Of a stretch of 25,073 nt of DNA, positions 14,348 to 21,074 are shown in pieces (position 1 is the stretch's first letter; every line of letters starts with the position of its first letter). The position numbers were made by a program, and so were the translations under genes. The notes below the pieces were generated by a model. That model had not been told where the DNA came from. It did not search any database and saw only the letters and a list, made by a program, of their open reading frames with translations. The DNA comes from a virus: positions 1-25,073 of the IMG/VR virus record IMGVR_UViG_3300025927_000137; one strand, 5' to 3'.

Positions 14348-15182
14348 ATTCGGCAAATTGATTTTTATACCCCTTATAAACATTGGCAACCGGCTTTTCT
14401 AAGTCAATATCAGAACCGGTCATTGACCTGAAATTTTGCTCAACCAAGCCTACAACTGTATCGTAATCCAAACCAAAAGTATTACAATATCCGGCTACTC
14501 TTACCAAAAAACTATGTTTTGCGCCATCAACAAACAGATCAGTTAATTGCGCTTTCTTAACAGCTCTTTCAAATACACGCTCAGTATTGGTTTCATAGGA
14601 TTGACTGCGATTTATTTTAATCACCTGCGGCTTTGATATCTGTGTAAATATCTCAGCCCTGTGGTTGACATGGGCATTATCATCATAAGAATAACCGCGA
14701 AGGCTTGCTACGTTGGACGGCGCAGTATCGCATTTTATACCAAACTGCTTAAAAACGTTTTTTAAAGCCTGTAAATGTAATTTATGCTTCTCAGGAAAAG
14801 CTATCGGAACAAGGCCCCATATCCCATATCCACTGGCTGAAAAGCCGCAATACGATATATATGGCAGATTACCTATTTCATGCGTCAACTCCTCGAAATT
14901 ATCGATATGTTCATTCCCTTTGTAATCAATATCGAATTGTATTAACCCAGAGTGTTTAATCAGATGCGCCTCGTCCCGTTTGGTAAATGTACCACTCGGG
15001 GTAATCGCCGGGATAAGCGCCTTTGCATCGTCGCGGGATTTTTTATCTTCCATCATCCTGATGGCATCAATTTTCTCCTTGTGTTTTCGTGAATTAATAA
15101 AAGTGAGTAAGTTAATATCTACCGGAGTAGTGTCGAAATAGTTAGTGTAACAACTTACAGTTACGTTCATTACTGATTCCAT
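14337..15182 (-). CDS. BT4734-type primase-like protein (VirE N-terminal / AEP-related)
   Basis: 281 aa. The N-terminal half matches the BT4734/BF3469-like (VirE_N) domain of Bacteroidota mobile elements: HSGLIQFDIDYKGN with the FDID acidic pair at 83-86, YISYCGFSASGYGIWGLVPI near 107-126, and DTAPSNVASLRGYSYDDNAH near 155-174. This fold is related to archaeo-eukaryotic primases, with the acidic pair as metal ligands. The C-terminal 90 residues are helical (a PriCT-like region, GAKHSFLVRVAGYCNTFGLDY). Likely role: primer synthesis or replication initiation together with the neighbouring RepA-like ATPase. A second start at 15170 (MNVTVSCYTNYF) is equally plausible. Confidence 0.82.
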   Translation of the reverse strand: MESVMNVTVSCYTNYFDTTPVDINLLTFINSRKHKEKIDAIRMMEDKKSRDDAKALIPAITPSGTFTKRDEAHLIKHSGLIQFDIDYKGNEHIDNFEELTHEIGNLPYISYCGFSASGYGIWGLVPIAFPEKHKLHLQALKNVFKQFGIKCDTAPSNVASLRGYSYDDNAHVNHRAEIFTQISKPQVIKINRSQSYETNTERVFERAVKKAQLTDLFVDGAKHSFLVRVAGYCNTFGLDYDTVVGLVEQNFRSMTGSDIDLEKPVANVYKGYKNQFAEYAT

Positions 15183-15420
15183 AATCGTGTTAATTTAACA
15201 ACCGTGTTAGCTATCGTGTTAACATGCATCCCTACATATAGGGATGCTGTATTAACATAACATACGTTAGCCTGAAAATTTAGTATGTTAACATACTTTG
15301 CAAAAACTGCGTTTTTGATATAGTTAGCCATGTTAATTAGTATATTTTAGTGTGTTAACATAGTAGTTTTAAAATGGGCAATCTTCATCAAGTGTGTTAA
15401 TATCGTAGTTAACATGGCTA
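15183..15420. repeat. Iteron-like repeat region, candidate replication origin
   Basis: The A/T-rich gap between the ATPase and the primase-like gene contains three direct copies of CGTGTTA (15186, 15203, 15215) and many variants of TGTTAAC. It also has a 16-bp palindrome with centre GTTAAC (15282-15297), a 7-3-7 palindrome CAAAAAC-tgc-GTTTTTG (15301-15317), and inverted 12-bp copies of TAGCCATGTTAA at 15325-15336 and 15409-15420. The last copy lies inside the ATPase coding end. A strong hairpin at 15226-15247 is part of the same region. Position between replication genes and repeat density suggest an origin or a multi-site operator. No protein gene is seen in 15183-15368. Confidence 0.5.
15226..15247. 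other. Perfect 9-bp hairpin in the repeat region
   Basis: GCATCCCTA pairs with TAGGGATGC across the loop CATA. It is the only G/C-rich element in the A/T-rich gap. There is no T run after it on either strand, so it is unlikely to be a simple terminator. A single-strand initiation or nicking site is conceivable. Confidence 0.5.
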
Positions 15421-16532
15421 TTTCCATTTAAACGCGGTTTTTGAACCAATTCCTTTTTTAGTCTACTATATACCTTTTGAGCTACATCATGAAAAATCCA
15501 CCCGTCATTTATATAAAAAGTTATAAACTCTCTCGACTTACTCATACCAAAAGTTACCCCATATCTCATAAAATAATCCTTAACCTGATCCTGTAGTTCA
15601 CTGTACTTGTATTCCATTTTAGACCTGAACACAGCATCCAAAACCTGGGAATGTGTTTCAGGCGGAACATCTACCGGTGTGAGTGCGCGTTTGCCTTTTG
15701 GTGGTTCTATCAATGGGATATCAGATATATAAGGAATCCCATATTCATCAATTTTGAAACCAAATGGAATAAATTCTTTGCTGCGGCAGTACTCTGGCTT
15801 AACTATCATTTGGTCAGGGTTCTGTAAATCCTTTGAGACGGAAATAACAGATTCGGCTTTATTTGTTAACTCAGAGCCAACGTGACCACGGGCGTTATTG
15901 TCTCCTTTGTTGGTGTGTAGAACTACGGCGATGTGGATATTGAGTTCCTCTGACCATTTAAGTAATTTTGAGGTTATCATACTTGATTGCTCCTCATCGT
16001 TTATAGATGTTATAAGGTCGCGGATGCCGTCGATAACAACAAAGCCTAAATTTTCGGTATTATATAAAGCGTACTCAATAATTTCAAGGCGCTCATTTGG
16101 GGTGTATTTACGTAGTCCAGCGGCGGTAAGATTGACAGGTTCTTCACGGTTAGATAGCTTGGCGACACGCCTGATAACTCTTTGCAGGTGAAACCGTGAT
16201 TGTTCCGTGTCGAATAGAAATATATTCTTTTGATTGTCAGGCAGGCTTACTTTCATCTTCTGCATAAGCCAGTCTCCGGTTTCAGCAGCAGCAAGCGCCA
16301 TAGCCATAGCGAACGTCTTACCCTGTTTGGCTTTGCCGATCCATAGTGAAATATTACCAAGCGTTCCAATTTCTGAATTTAACTCACCGTCCAATATTTC
16401 AAAACATATTGGAGGCGTTTCTATAAACTCTTTTGCTGTAACAATAGCAGCCTGGAGTTTTTCTCCGATTGAGGATAATTTAATATTCTCATCAGGTATT
16501 GAAACTGTTGGGTCGATTAGAATAACGGTCAT
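15369..16532 (-). CDS. RepA/RecA-like ATPase (AAA_25 type), replicative helicase candidate
   Basis: 387 aa. Walker A GKAKQGKT at 66-73, KNIFLFDTEQSRF at 101-113 (the acidic strand after Walker A), Walker B LGFVVIDGIRDL at 161-172, and a later sensor-like IAVVLHTNKGDNNARGHVGSEL at about 195-216. This is the layout of the RepA/AAA_25 branch of RecA-fold hexameric helicases and loaders found in plasmids and phages. The C-terminal 120 residues look like a small DNA-binding or primase-contact domain. It starts 1 base after the DUF3820-like gene and is followed by the repeat-rich gap. Likely unwinds DNA at the phage origin. Confidence 0.82.
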   Translation of the reverse strand: MTVILIDPTVSIPDENIKLSSIGEKLQAAIVTAKEFIETPPICFEILDGELNSEIGTLGNISLWIGKAKQGKTFAMAMALAAAETGDWLMQKMKVSLPDNQKNIFLFDTEQSRFHLQRVIRRVAKLSNREEPVNLTAAGLRKYTPNERLEIIEYALYNTENLGFVVIDGIRDLITSINDEEQSSMITSKLLKWSEELNIHIAVVLHTNKGDNNARGHVGSELTNKAESVISVSKDLQNPDQMIVKPEYCRSKEFIPFGFKIDEYGIPYISDIPLIEPPKGKRALTPVDVPPETHSQVLDAVFRSKMEYKYSELQDQVKDYFMRYGVTFGMSKSREFITFYINDGWIFHDVAQKVYSRLKKELVQKPRLNGNSHVNYDINTLDEDCPF

Positions 16533-16533
16533 G

Positions 16534-16815
16534 TTATAAAGCTATTAAGTGTCTTTCAATAGCTTCTTTAATACGTGGCTTTAAATCCGGCATTTGGACA
16601 AACCATTGCAGATAACGTATTTCATCGCCGGAAATTAATGTCTTTAATTCACGGCCTTTATACTTGCCGAATGGCATAAGTTCGACAGGATTGTTTTGTG
16701 GTAAGTGTTTAATGTAATTTCCGCATCCATTACAATATGCGGAAATGTGAGGCCCGGCTTGGCGAGGCGTGTAGTCATTTATTAAGCCGCATTTTTGGCA
16801 GTTAATATCTTCCAT
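16534..16815 (-). CDS. Zinc-ribbon / DUF3820-like protein
   Basis: 93 aa. The N-terminal zinc ribbon has CQKC at 6-9 and CNGC at 28-31. From residue 47, MPFGKYKGRELKTLISGDEIRYLQWF is the conserved opening of DUF3820-like proteins ('mpFGKYkG..l..lp..Yl.Wl'), a short module seen in phage and exonuclease-related proteins. It immediately precedes the ATPase (1-base gap), so a role in replication is likely but not defined. The 131 bases upstream (16816-16946) carry only a 5-3-5 inverted repeat at 16901-16913 and no clear promoter. Confidence 0.75.
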   Translation of the reverse strand: MEDINCQKCGLINDYTPRQAGPHISAYCNGCGNYIKHLPQNNPVELMPFGKYKGRELKTLISGDEIRYLQWFVQMPDLKPRIKEAIERHLIAL

Positions 16816-16946
16816 TTGATAAAGAAACCTGGCATATAAGGAAATGCTCAGGTTGTTAAATTATCAATAAATATCTTGCGGTAAATCTGCTCCTTATTTC
16901 AGATTACCAATCTCCTAATCTACTATTTCCACCACACAAAAACAAA

Positions 16947-17141
16947 TTATTTATCACCACCAGTTCGCTTAGCCATACGCTTCCTGTTTTTCCTAATCCC
17001 TAAATGATATAGACAGGCCATAGTTAAGTTATCGAATTTCTTTAAAATATCATTCTTTTGTTTTTCAGACAGCGATACCGTATGAGATTTCTTCTTATTC
17101 TCTTCCCGTAATGTGCGCGGTCTGCCTAAGCGTTTCTCCAT
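16947..17141 (-). CDS. Small basic DNA-binding-like protein, regulator candidate
   Basis: 64 aa: MEKRLGRPRTLREENKKKSH, then VSLSEKQKNDILKKFDNLTMACLYHLGI, then a basic tail (RKNRKRMAKR). GRPR is an AT-hook-like motif. The middle, a strand 'HTVSLS' followed by two helices, could be a ribbon-helix-helix fold. It is the first gene leftward of a divergent control region with a consensus promoter just before its ATG, the usual place for a phage regulator. Function is inferred from size, charge and position. Confidence 0.6.
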   Translation of the reverse strand: MEKRLGRPRTLREENKKKSHTVSLSEKQKNDILKKFDNLTMACLYHLGIRKNRKRMAKRTGGDK

Positions 17142-17145
17142 AAAA

Positions 17146-17176
17146 CAAAGATAGTAATTTTGTTATAATAAACTAA
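17146..17176 (-). promoter_or_regulatory. Leftward promoter of the divergent control region
   Basis: On the minus strand: TTAG (17176-17173, one mismatch to TTTG), 19 bases, then TATCTTTG (17153-17146), a perfect TAnnTTTG. The ATG at 17141 follows after 4 bases, so the message would be leaderless. An imperfect palindrome TAAAC...GTTTA (17169-17187) covers the upstream element and may be an operator. Confidence 0.55.
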
Positions 17177-17243
17177 ATATTTGTTTAACTAAAATTAATC
17201 TATTTGATAATCAGTTAGTTACAACCATTTTGTTATTAAGCTA

Positions 17244-17273
17244 TTGACAATACCAAAACCTTTTGTACCTTTA
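17244..17273 (+). promoter_or_regulatory. Rightward promoter of the small-gene train
   Basis: TTG at 17244-17246, 19 bases, TACCTTTA at 17266-17273, then an A-rich leader of about 20 bases before ATG at 17298 (AAACAAATTAAAAACTT), typical for Bacteroidota translation starts. It is the only good promoter seen for the plus-strand genes from 17298 to 21074. Confidence 0.6.
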
Positions 17274-17297
17274 TATCGTAAAACAAATTAAAAACTT

Positions 17298-17438
17298 ATG
17301 AAAACAAAACTAACCCAATCCTTCCGCCACGTATTCGCTGGCGAGGGTGATAACAGAGAGATGGCGGTGGTGTTTATAGCACTGTTCGTTCCGGTAATGA
17401 TGTTGATAACGGTGTTTGGGCATGCGGGGGCTTATTGA
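17298..17438 (+). CDS. Small membrane protein, first gene of the plus-strand train
   Basis: 46 aa starting MKTKLTQSFRHVFAGEGDNR, then a hydrophobic helix (MAVVFIALFVPVMMLITVFG) near residues 22-41 and a short end. One membrane segment with a basic N-terminus. It has the only promoter and A-rich leader of the region directly upstream. The next gene starts 1 base after its stop. Function unknown. Confidence 0.65.
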   Translation: MKTKLTQSFRHVFAGEGDNREMAVVFIALFVPVMMLITVFGHAGAY

Positions 17439-17439
17439 G

Positions 17440-17664
17440 ATGGAGAAGTACAGCCAGCAAATCAGGAACGCGTTCAGGACATGGAGTGAATTAGCGGTGC
17501 TTGAACCTGAAAACGAAACAACCAAAGAGTATGCTAATTGGAAGCGCAGGAATAGAGTAGCAGGGAATAAGTTTGAGGCGTTATGCAAGTCGGAAGGGTT
17601 ATATTATATAGAGGTCTATAAAGAGTTACTTACACCGGAATTAAAATTTACAGCAATTAAATAA
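17440..17664 (+). CDS. Hypothetical protein, 74 aa
   Basis: Begins MEKYSQQIRNAFRTWSELAV. The start chosen is the ATG 1 base after the previous stop; an ATG at 17416 would overlap the previous gene. Charged and largely helical, with no Cys and no membrane segment. I do not recognise a family. The downstream gene follows after 8 bases. Confidence 0.6.
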   Translation: MEKYSQQIRNAFRTWSELAVLEPENETTKEYANWKRRNRVAGNKFEALCKSEGLYYIEVYKELLTPELKFTAIK

Positions 17665-17672
17665 TTATCATC

Positions 17673-18284
17673 ATGGCAAAAGTATCGGATTTAAAATTTG
17701 AGTTTGGCGGCAACGAAATGAAAGTTGGAGTTACTGTTGGTGTGGATGGCTATTTCAAATGCACTCTTCCAAAAGAAATTGCAACCGCTTTAAAGCTAAC
17801 ACCAGAGCTAAGATCAACAACATTATCCGGCATACAATCGTCGTTCTACACCGCATTAGACAGGTATAAAAAAGCAGAAACAACGCAAGTTGTTTATATA
17901 GCGGTAAAATACGGAGCTTCTGGATGGTATAAAGATAAAGCTAATGGGACACCCCTTTTTGATAATAGTTTTGCAAGCCCTTATAATCTCCGAAATGATT
18001 TATCAAGTGTTGGCCTTGAATTTAAAACCGTTTTACTTGAAACGGTTGATGGTGTGGAGCAATGGTATTTATGTACGGTTGCCGGAGGTGTAATAAAAAA
18101 GCATCAGGTTTTTTATTCACGGGCCGGTTGGAAGATGCTCGATTATTCGGAGGTGTATCTGGAAACCTTAAATAAGGCACGTGAAAACATGAGAAACCTT
18201 TCCGAAATGCTGCATAAGTTTATAGAACAGGATAAAGAACAAATGCAATTAACGCTATCTGCTGGTAAGCTTTTATTAAATTAA
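17673..18284 (+). CDS. Hypothetical protein, 203 aa
   Basis: Begins MAKVSDLKFEFGGNEMKVGV. The first 150 residues look beta-rich (alternating VGVTVGVDGYFKC, QVVYIAVKYGASGWY, QWYLCTVAGGVIKK). The last 50 form a charged helix (YLETLNKARENMRNLSEML). It is the largest intact gene of the plus-strand train, soluble, with a methyltransferase gene starting 4 bases later. No family recognised; an early phage accessory role is inferred from context only. Confidence 0.7.
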   Translation: MAKVSDLKFEFGGNEMKVGVTVGVDGYFKCTLPKEIATALKLTPELRSTTLSGIQSSFYTALDRYKKAETTQVVYIAVKYGASGWYKDKANGTPLFDNSFASPYNLRNDLSSVGLEFKTVLLETVDGVEQWYLCTVAGGVIKKHQVFYSRAGWKMLDYSEVYLETLNKARENMRNLSEMLHKFIEQDKEQMQLTLSAGKLLLN

Positions 18285-18288
18285 AACA

Positions 18289-18798
18289 ATGATAATTAAC
18301 CGAACATGGGCAATGCCCAATAGCAATACATTTGATATTAAGCCGATAGGTGAATTAATAAGGCGATACGTTAAACCCGATATTTACAGCATCGACCCGT
18401 TCGCAAATAAAAACCGAATCGCTCAGATATGCAATGATTTAAACCCGGAATATGGCACTCAGTATTGTTTAGATGCTATTGATTTTTTAAAAATTCACCA
18501 TGATGGACACGTAGACCTCGTATTATATGACCCGCCATATTCACCGAGGCAGGTCTCCGAATGTTATAAAGCATTGGGTAAGACTGTAAATATGGCTACC
18601 ACACAGGCAAGCTATTGGGGTAATCAAAAGAAAGAAATCGCCCGGATTGTAAAAATTGGCGGTTATGTTATTACATGTGGATGAAATACAGGCGCAATTG
18701 GTAAAACATACGGGTTTGAAATAGTAGAAATACTACTTGTTCCACACGGTGGCTGGCATAATGATACTATCGTAACAGTAGAAAGGAAAATATCATGA
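18289..18798 (+). pseudogene. Phage adenine DNA methyltransferase interrupted by an in-frame TGA
   Basis: The frame begins MIINRTWAMPNSNTFDIKPI and carries the N6-adenine catalytic motif in LVLYDPPYSPRQV near residues 79-91, then IARIVKIGGYVITCG, and stops at TGA (18682-18684, codon 132). The same frame continues for 37 more codons, starting NTGAIGKTYGFEIVEILLVP and ending at TGA 18796-18798. In the phage methyltransferases I know, this junction reads 'sfGWNs.giGK..GfEi.EilLv.HGG.HNDTi.tvE', so the TGA stands exactly where Trp (TGG) is expected. The true end overlaps the next start as ATGA (18795-18798), as in neighbouring gene pairs, which supports the longer frame as ancestral. It is either a fresh nonsense mutation or base error, or a gene read through at UGA. 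Truncation would remove conserved C-terminal strands. Confidence 0.8.
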
Positions 18799-18992
18799 CC
18801 ACCCTAACAACCCGTATCCAAGACGACCGGATAATAGCAACCCTCCCCGGCCTGCCACACATCGAAATCCGCCCCTCCACACTATCAAACTGGATGGACT
18901 CGAATATGGACACCGGCGGCGTTCCGAACTGTTTGTATATGGTGAGGAATTTGCAGGAGTGTGTTGCTGCCTACCTGAAAGACAATTTGTAA
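18795..18992 (+). CDS. Small hypothetical protein, 65 aa
   Basis: Begins MTTLTTRIQDDRIIATLPGL and ends AAYLKDNL. It starts in an ATGA overlap with the full-length methyltransferase frame. If ribosomes stop at the inner TGA, 111 bases earlier, coupling to this gene would be lost. A short beta-like start is followed by a helical end. No family recognised. Confidence 0.6.
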   Translation: MTTLTTRIQDDRIIATLPGLPHIEIRPSTLSNWMDSNMDTGGVPNCLYMVRNLQECVAAYLKDNL

Positions 18993-19014
18993 AACTATAA
19001 AAACCGAAAAAGAG

Positions 19015-19215
19015 ATGAAAACAGAAATAGAAGAACAAATAAACGCCACTATCGACAGAGAGCTTGGCATGGGATTAACCGATTTGGAGATTAGCACCGT
19101 ACGCGCATTATGTCGCGCTGCATATAGTATGGGGTTCGATCATGGTAAATCTATAAAGCCAACATTAGAACTGGTCGGTGCTGATTCCCTTATCGAAGCC
19201 CTTAATAAATCATAA
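19015..19215 (+). CDS. Small hypothetical protein, 66 aa
   Basis: Begins MKTEIEEQINATIDRELGMG. Acidic and helical, with RALCRAAYSMGFDHGKSI in the middle. An A-rich leader (CTATAAAAACCGAAAAAGAG) sits before the start. The next gene starts 2 bases after its stop. Function unknown. Confidence 0.6.
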   Translation: MKTEIEEQINATIDRELGMGLTDLEISTVRALCRAAYSMGFDHGKSIKPTLELVGADSLIEALNKS

Positions 19216-19217
19216 CC

Positions 19218-19409
19218 ATGAAATGCCAACCCCACCACCATTTCCCCCAAATAGCCAAGCTATTTAACTACCCCACGCGGCCAAACAAAACGGTGCGCAT
19301 CGATGGCAACTTTCATGACTTGAAAGCAAACCGATCCTTCTGTTGCTTCGCTCAGATCAAGGATGGATATTGTAGTATGTGCGGCTGTATGGCTGATAAT
19401 TTGTTGTAA
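19218..19409 (+). CDS. Small Cys-rich protein, 63 aa
   Basis: Begins MKCQPHHHFPQIAKLFNYPT. The C-terminal part has clustered cysteines (FCCF, then CSMCGC) that together with the early C/His cluster could bind zinc. No family recognised. Stop and next start are separated by 1 base. Confidence 0.55.
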   Translation: MKCQPHHHFPQIAKLFNYPTRPNKTVRIDGNFHDLKANRSFCCFAQIKDGYCSMCGCMADNLL

Positions 19410-19410
19410 G

Positions 19411-19608
19411 ATGGACAAAATGGATAAGAAAGCAGCCCTGTGGGTAAACTCACTATCATTAACGACACTAATCGTTAGCTCAATGATACTAATTATTTGG
19501 CCTCAGCTTAAATTTAGCTCAGATAATGAATTATGGGCAATTATAGCAAGTATCTGGACATTTTCTGTTCCGTATTTTATTATCAGCAGACATATTTTGA
19601 AATCGTAA
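19411..19608 (+). CDS. Small two-helix membrane protein, 65 aa
   Basis: Starts MDKMDKKAALWVNSLSLTTL; the frame is open further upstream but would overlap the Cys-rich gene. Two hydrophobic segments, about residues 9-31 (ending MILIIWPQL) and 39-59 (LWAIIASIWTFSVPYFII), with a Lys/Arg end. Holin-like in shape, but no lysis gene is near. Function unknown. Confidence 0.55.
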   Translation: MDKMDKKAALWVNSLSLTTLIVSSMILIIWPQLKFSSDNELWAIIASIWTFSVPYFIISRHILKS

Positions 19609-19617
19609 CTTTACCCT

Positions 19618-19716
19618 ATGAATGCATTAACAATATTAGGATTCGCCGTACAGGGTGCGGCAGTCTTGCTGATCCTGTTTAAGACGGATTGGGGATATGT
19701 GAGGAGGGAATTATGA
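19618..19716 (+). CDS. Very small single-pass membrane protein, 32 aa
   Basis: MNALTILGFAVQGAAVLLIL is followed by a charged tail ending VRREL. One membrane helix. Its stop overlaps the next start as ATGA at 19713-19716, which is the main reason to accept it. Confidence 0.5.
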   Translation: MNALTILGFAVQGAAVLLILFKTDWGYVRREL

Positions 19717-19886
19717 AAGACGGTATGACCATATTAGCCCGAAAGAAGCCCACACGCCTCCCCTGGCTCCGCATCGACATAATCCAATGCGACCGTGTTA
19801 TAGGCTCATTCAGCAGCCCGGCGATTGCAAGGCATTGGATAAAGGGGAATGGGTTGAAGGGGGCGAGGATAAATTTTGTGAGATGA
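19713..19886 (+). CDS. Small basic protein, 57 aa
   Basis: Starts MKDGMTILARKKPTRLPWLR at the ATG inside the ATGA overlap. Basic (many Arg/Lys), with IDIIQCDRVIGSFSSPAIAR as a possible strand-helix core. ATGA overlap also with the next gene at 19883-19886. No family recognised. Confidence 0.5.
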   Translation: MKDGMTILARKKPTRLPWLRIDIIQCDRVIGSFSSPAIARHWIKGNGLKGARINFVR

Positions 19887-20245
19887 AAAAGGAAACCAGC
19901 ATGATAGAAATCCATCGTAACTACTTTAGTTCGCGCGTTTTTCCCAACCATATAGCCGATGAGGGTATTGTAAACGCTTTTATTGATTTGATAAGAGATT
20001 TACCCACTCCTTGTGATGAGGAATATAATACTTCGGCAGAGTATAGCCGAATTTCATTTTATCCGGCTATGTCGTGGAAAGGGTATTTATTTGACAAAAA
20101 CGTTTCGGATGCTCTCATTAAATTGGCTGCGGAAATAAACGATGGCATGAAAAGGCTTTATGATAAAGGTAAATCTGACGGCAAGAACTTATTAATGCAA
20201 CTGAATAATGATGAAATATCTACCGAGCAATTCTTAAAAAAGTAA
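19883..20245 (+). CDS. Hypothetical protein, 120 aa
   Basis: Starts MKKETSMIEIHRNYFSSRVF at the ATGA overlap; an upstream ATG in frame (19787) would cover the previous gene. Acidic and soluble, with helical C-terminal half (ALIKLAAEINDGMKRLYDKG). No recognisable motif. The next gene starts 5 bases after its stop. Confidence 0.6.
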   Translation: MKKETSMIEIHRNYFSSRVFPNHIADEGIVNAFIDLIRDLPTPCDEEYNTSAEYSRISFYPAMSWKGYLFDKNVSDALIKLAAEINDGMKRLYDKGKSDGKNLLMQLNNDEISTEQFLKK

Positions 20246-20250
20246 CCACC

Positions 20251-20352
20251 ATGCACCACCTAACCACACCCGCAATTTTTCTCTTATCGTACATTGGGAT
20301 AATTGCCACAATTTTATTAGCAGCGACTTTGCAAAGCAGGAGGGAGCCGTGA
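20251..20352 (+). CDS. Very small single-pass membrane protein, 33 aa
   Basis: MHHLTTPAIFLLSYIGIIAT begins a single hydrophobic helix that ends before SRREP. Stop TGA overlaps the following GTG start (GTGA at 20349-20352). Small phage membrane proteins of this kind are often untyped; function unknown. Confidence 0.45.
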   Translation: MHHLTTPAIFLLSYIGIIATILLAATLQSRREP

Positions 20353-20648
20353 AAGGGGTACCGTATACGTGCCCCGATATAGACGAGGTAATAAAGCGAA
20401 TGAAAGAGGCCGAATCCGCTTGCAAGGATGCACTATATTATCTCGACAAAGAGGATTTTGATAGTGCCAAATCGGCCATCAAAGATTGCATGTCAATAGT
20501 TGAAGACTACACAGGAAGATATGGTAATCCTTTGGAAGAAATCAGGTCTTCAAATAGCCAGTTGCGTGATAATTGGCAAGAGTGCGAAACAAGGATAATA
20601 GAACTTGAATCAGAAATAGAGGAGCTTAAAAATCAAGTAGCACCATGA
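20349..20648 (+). CDS. Helical coiled-coil protein, 99 aa
   Basis: Starts at GTG (MKGVPYTCPDIDEVIKRMKE) in a GTGA overlap. Two helical stretches of charged heptads: residues about 12-50 (KRMKEAESACKDALYYLDKE) and 70-96 (SQLRDNWQECETRIIELESE). Likely a coiled-coil oligomer. Ends in an ATGA overlap with the next gene. Function unknown. Confidence 0.6.
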   Translation: MKGVPYTCPDIDEVIKRMKEAESACKDALYYLDKEDFDSAKSAIKDCMSIVEDYTGRYGNPLEEIRSSNSQLRDNWQECETRIIELESEIEELKNQVAP

Positions 20649-20776
20649 AACAAACCCCACAACAAAAAGCCAACTGGCACCACGCCAAACTACGCATTAA
20701 GGACGCCGCAAGGTTCGGAAGGATGTGCTGGGAAAGGTATCCGGTTGATATATTAAGGATAGGAGGGTGGTTGTGA
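20645..20776 (+). CDS. Very small basic protein, 43 aa
   Basis: MKQTPQQKANWHHAKLRIKD followed by an Arg/Trp-rich end (RFGRMCWERYP, IGGWL). Overlaps both neighbours (ATGA at 20645-20648, GTGA at 20773-20776), so it is held within a translational chain. No family recognised. Confidence 0.5.
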   Translation: MKQTPQQKANWHHAKLRIKDAARFGRMCWERYPVDILRIGGWL

Positions 20777-21000
20777 AACTGATCATAGAAAACAAATCCG
20801 ACCTGTCAATGACTGATGCTATGATTCTGATTAACAAAGTCGTAATCATGGGCAAAATATCAAATGATAATAAACAGTATTGTTATTGCACCACTTTTAC
20901 CGTTGCCGGAAATGGTTATGTTATTTATTCGGATGTGAATAAGAAAAGTGATAGGCTCGTATTGATGAATGATAAGAATGTAACAGATCGGCCTATATGA
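20773..21000 (+). CDS. Small hypothetical protein, 75 aa
   Basis: Starts at GTG 20773 (MKLIIENKSDLSMTDAMILI) in the GTGA overlap; another GTG lies 6 bases earlier. Alternating strand and helix pattern (VVIMGKISND, YCYCTTFTV, YVIYSDVNKK), which could be a small alpha/beta domain. Function unknown. Ends in an ATGA overlap. Confidence 0.6.
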   Translation: MKLIIENKSDLSMTDAMILINKVVIMGKISNDNKQYCYCTTFTVAGNGYVIYSDVNKKSDRLVLMNDKNVTDRPI

Positions 21001-21074
21001 AACTCCTCCTCAACCTCTTCCTCGCAGCCTACATCCTGTATTTTGTTTATGGGAAGTTCAGGCGGTATCTTTAA
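20997..21074 (+). CDS. 25-aa membrane peptide, last gene of the train
   Basis: MKLLLNLFLAAYILYFVYGK, then a basic end FRRYL. One helix. It starts in an ATGA overlap and its last 17 bases overlap, on the other strand, the end of the Myb/SANT-like gene, so the two transcripts converge. Very short, so confidence is limited. Confidence 0.4.
   Translation: MKLLLNLFLAAYILYFVYGKFRRYL

Noticed and set aside
15898-16539. Two plus-strand frames of about 100 codons
   Set aside because: Both are antisense to the RepA-like ATPase, whose Walker motifs fix the coding strand.
18682-18684. Alternative genetic code (UGA or UAG read as an amino acid throughout the phage)
   Set aside because: All other genes have no internal TGA or TAG, and both codons serve as normal stops at gene overlaps (many ATGA junctions).
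19607-19614. TAACTTTA as a -7 box before the 32-aa gene
   Set aside because: No TTG/TTTG element at 19-21 bases upstream, and the gene is in a tight downstream position of the train.
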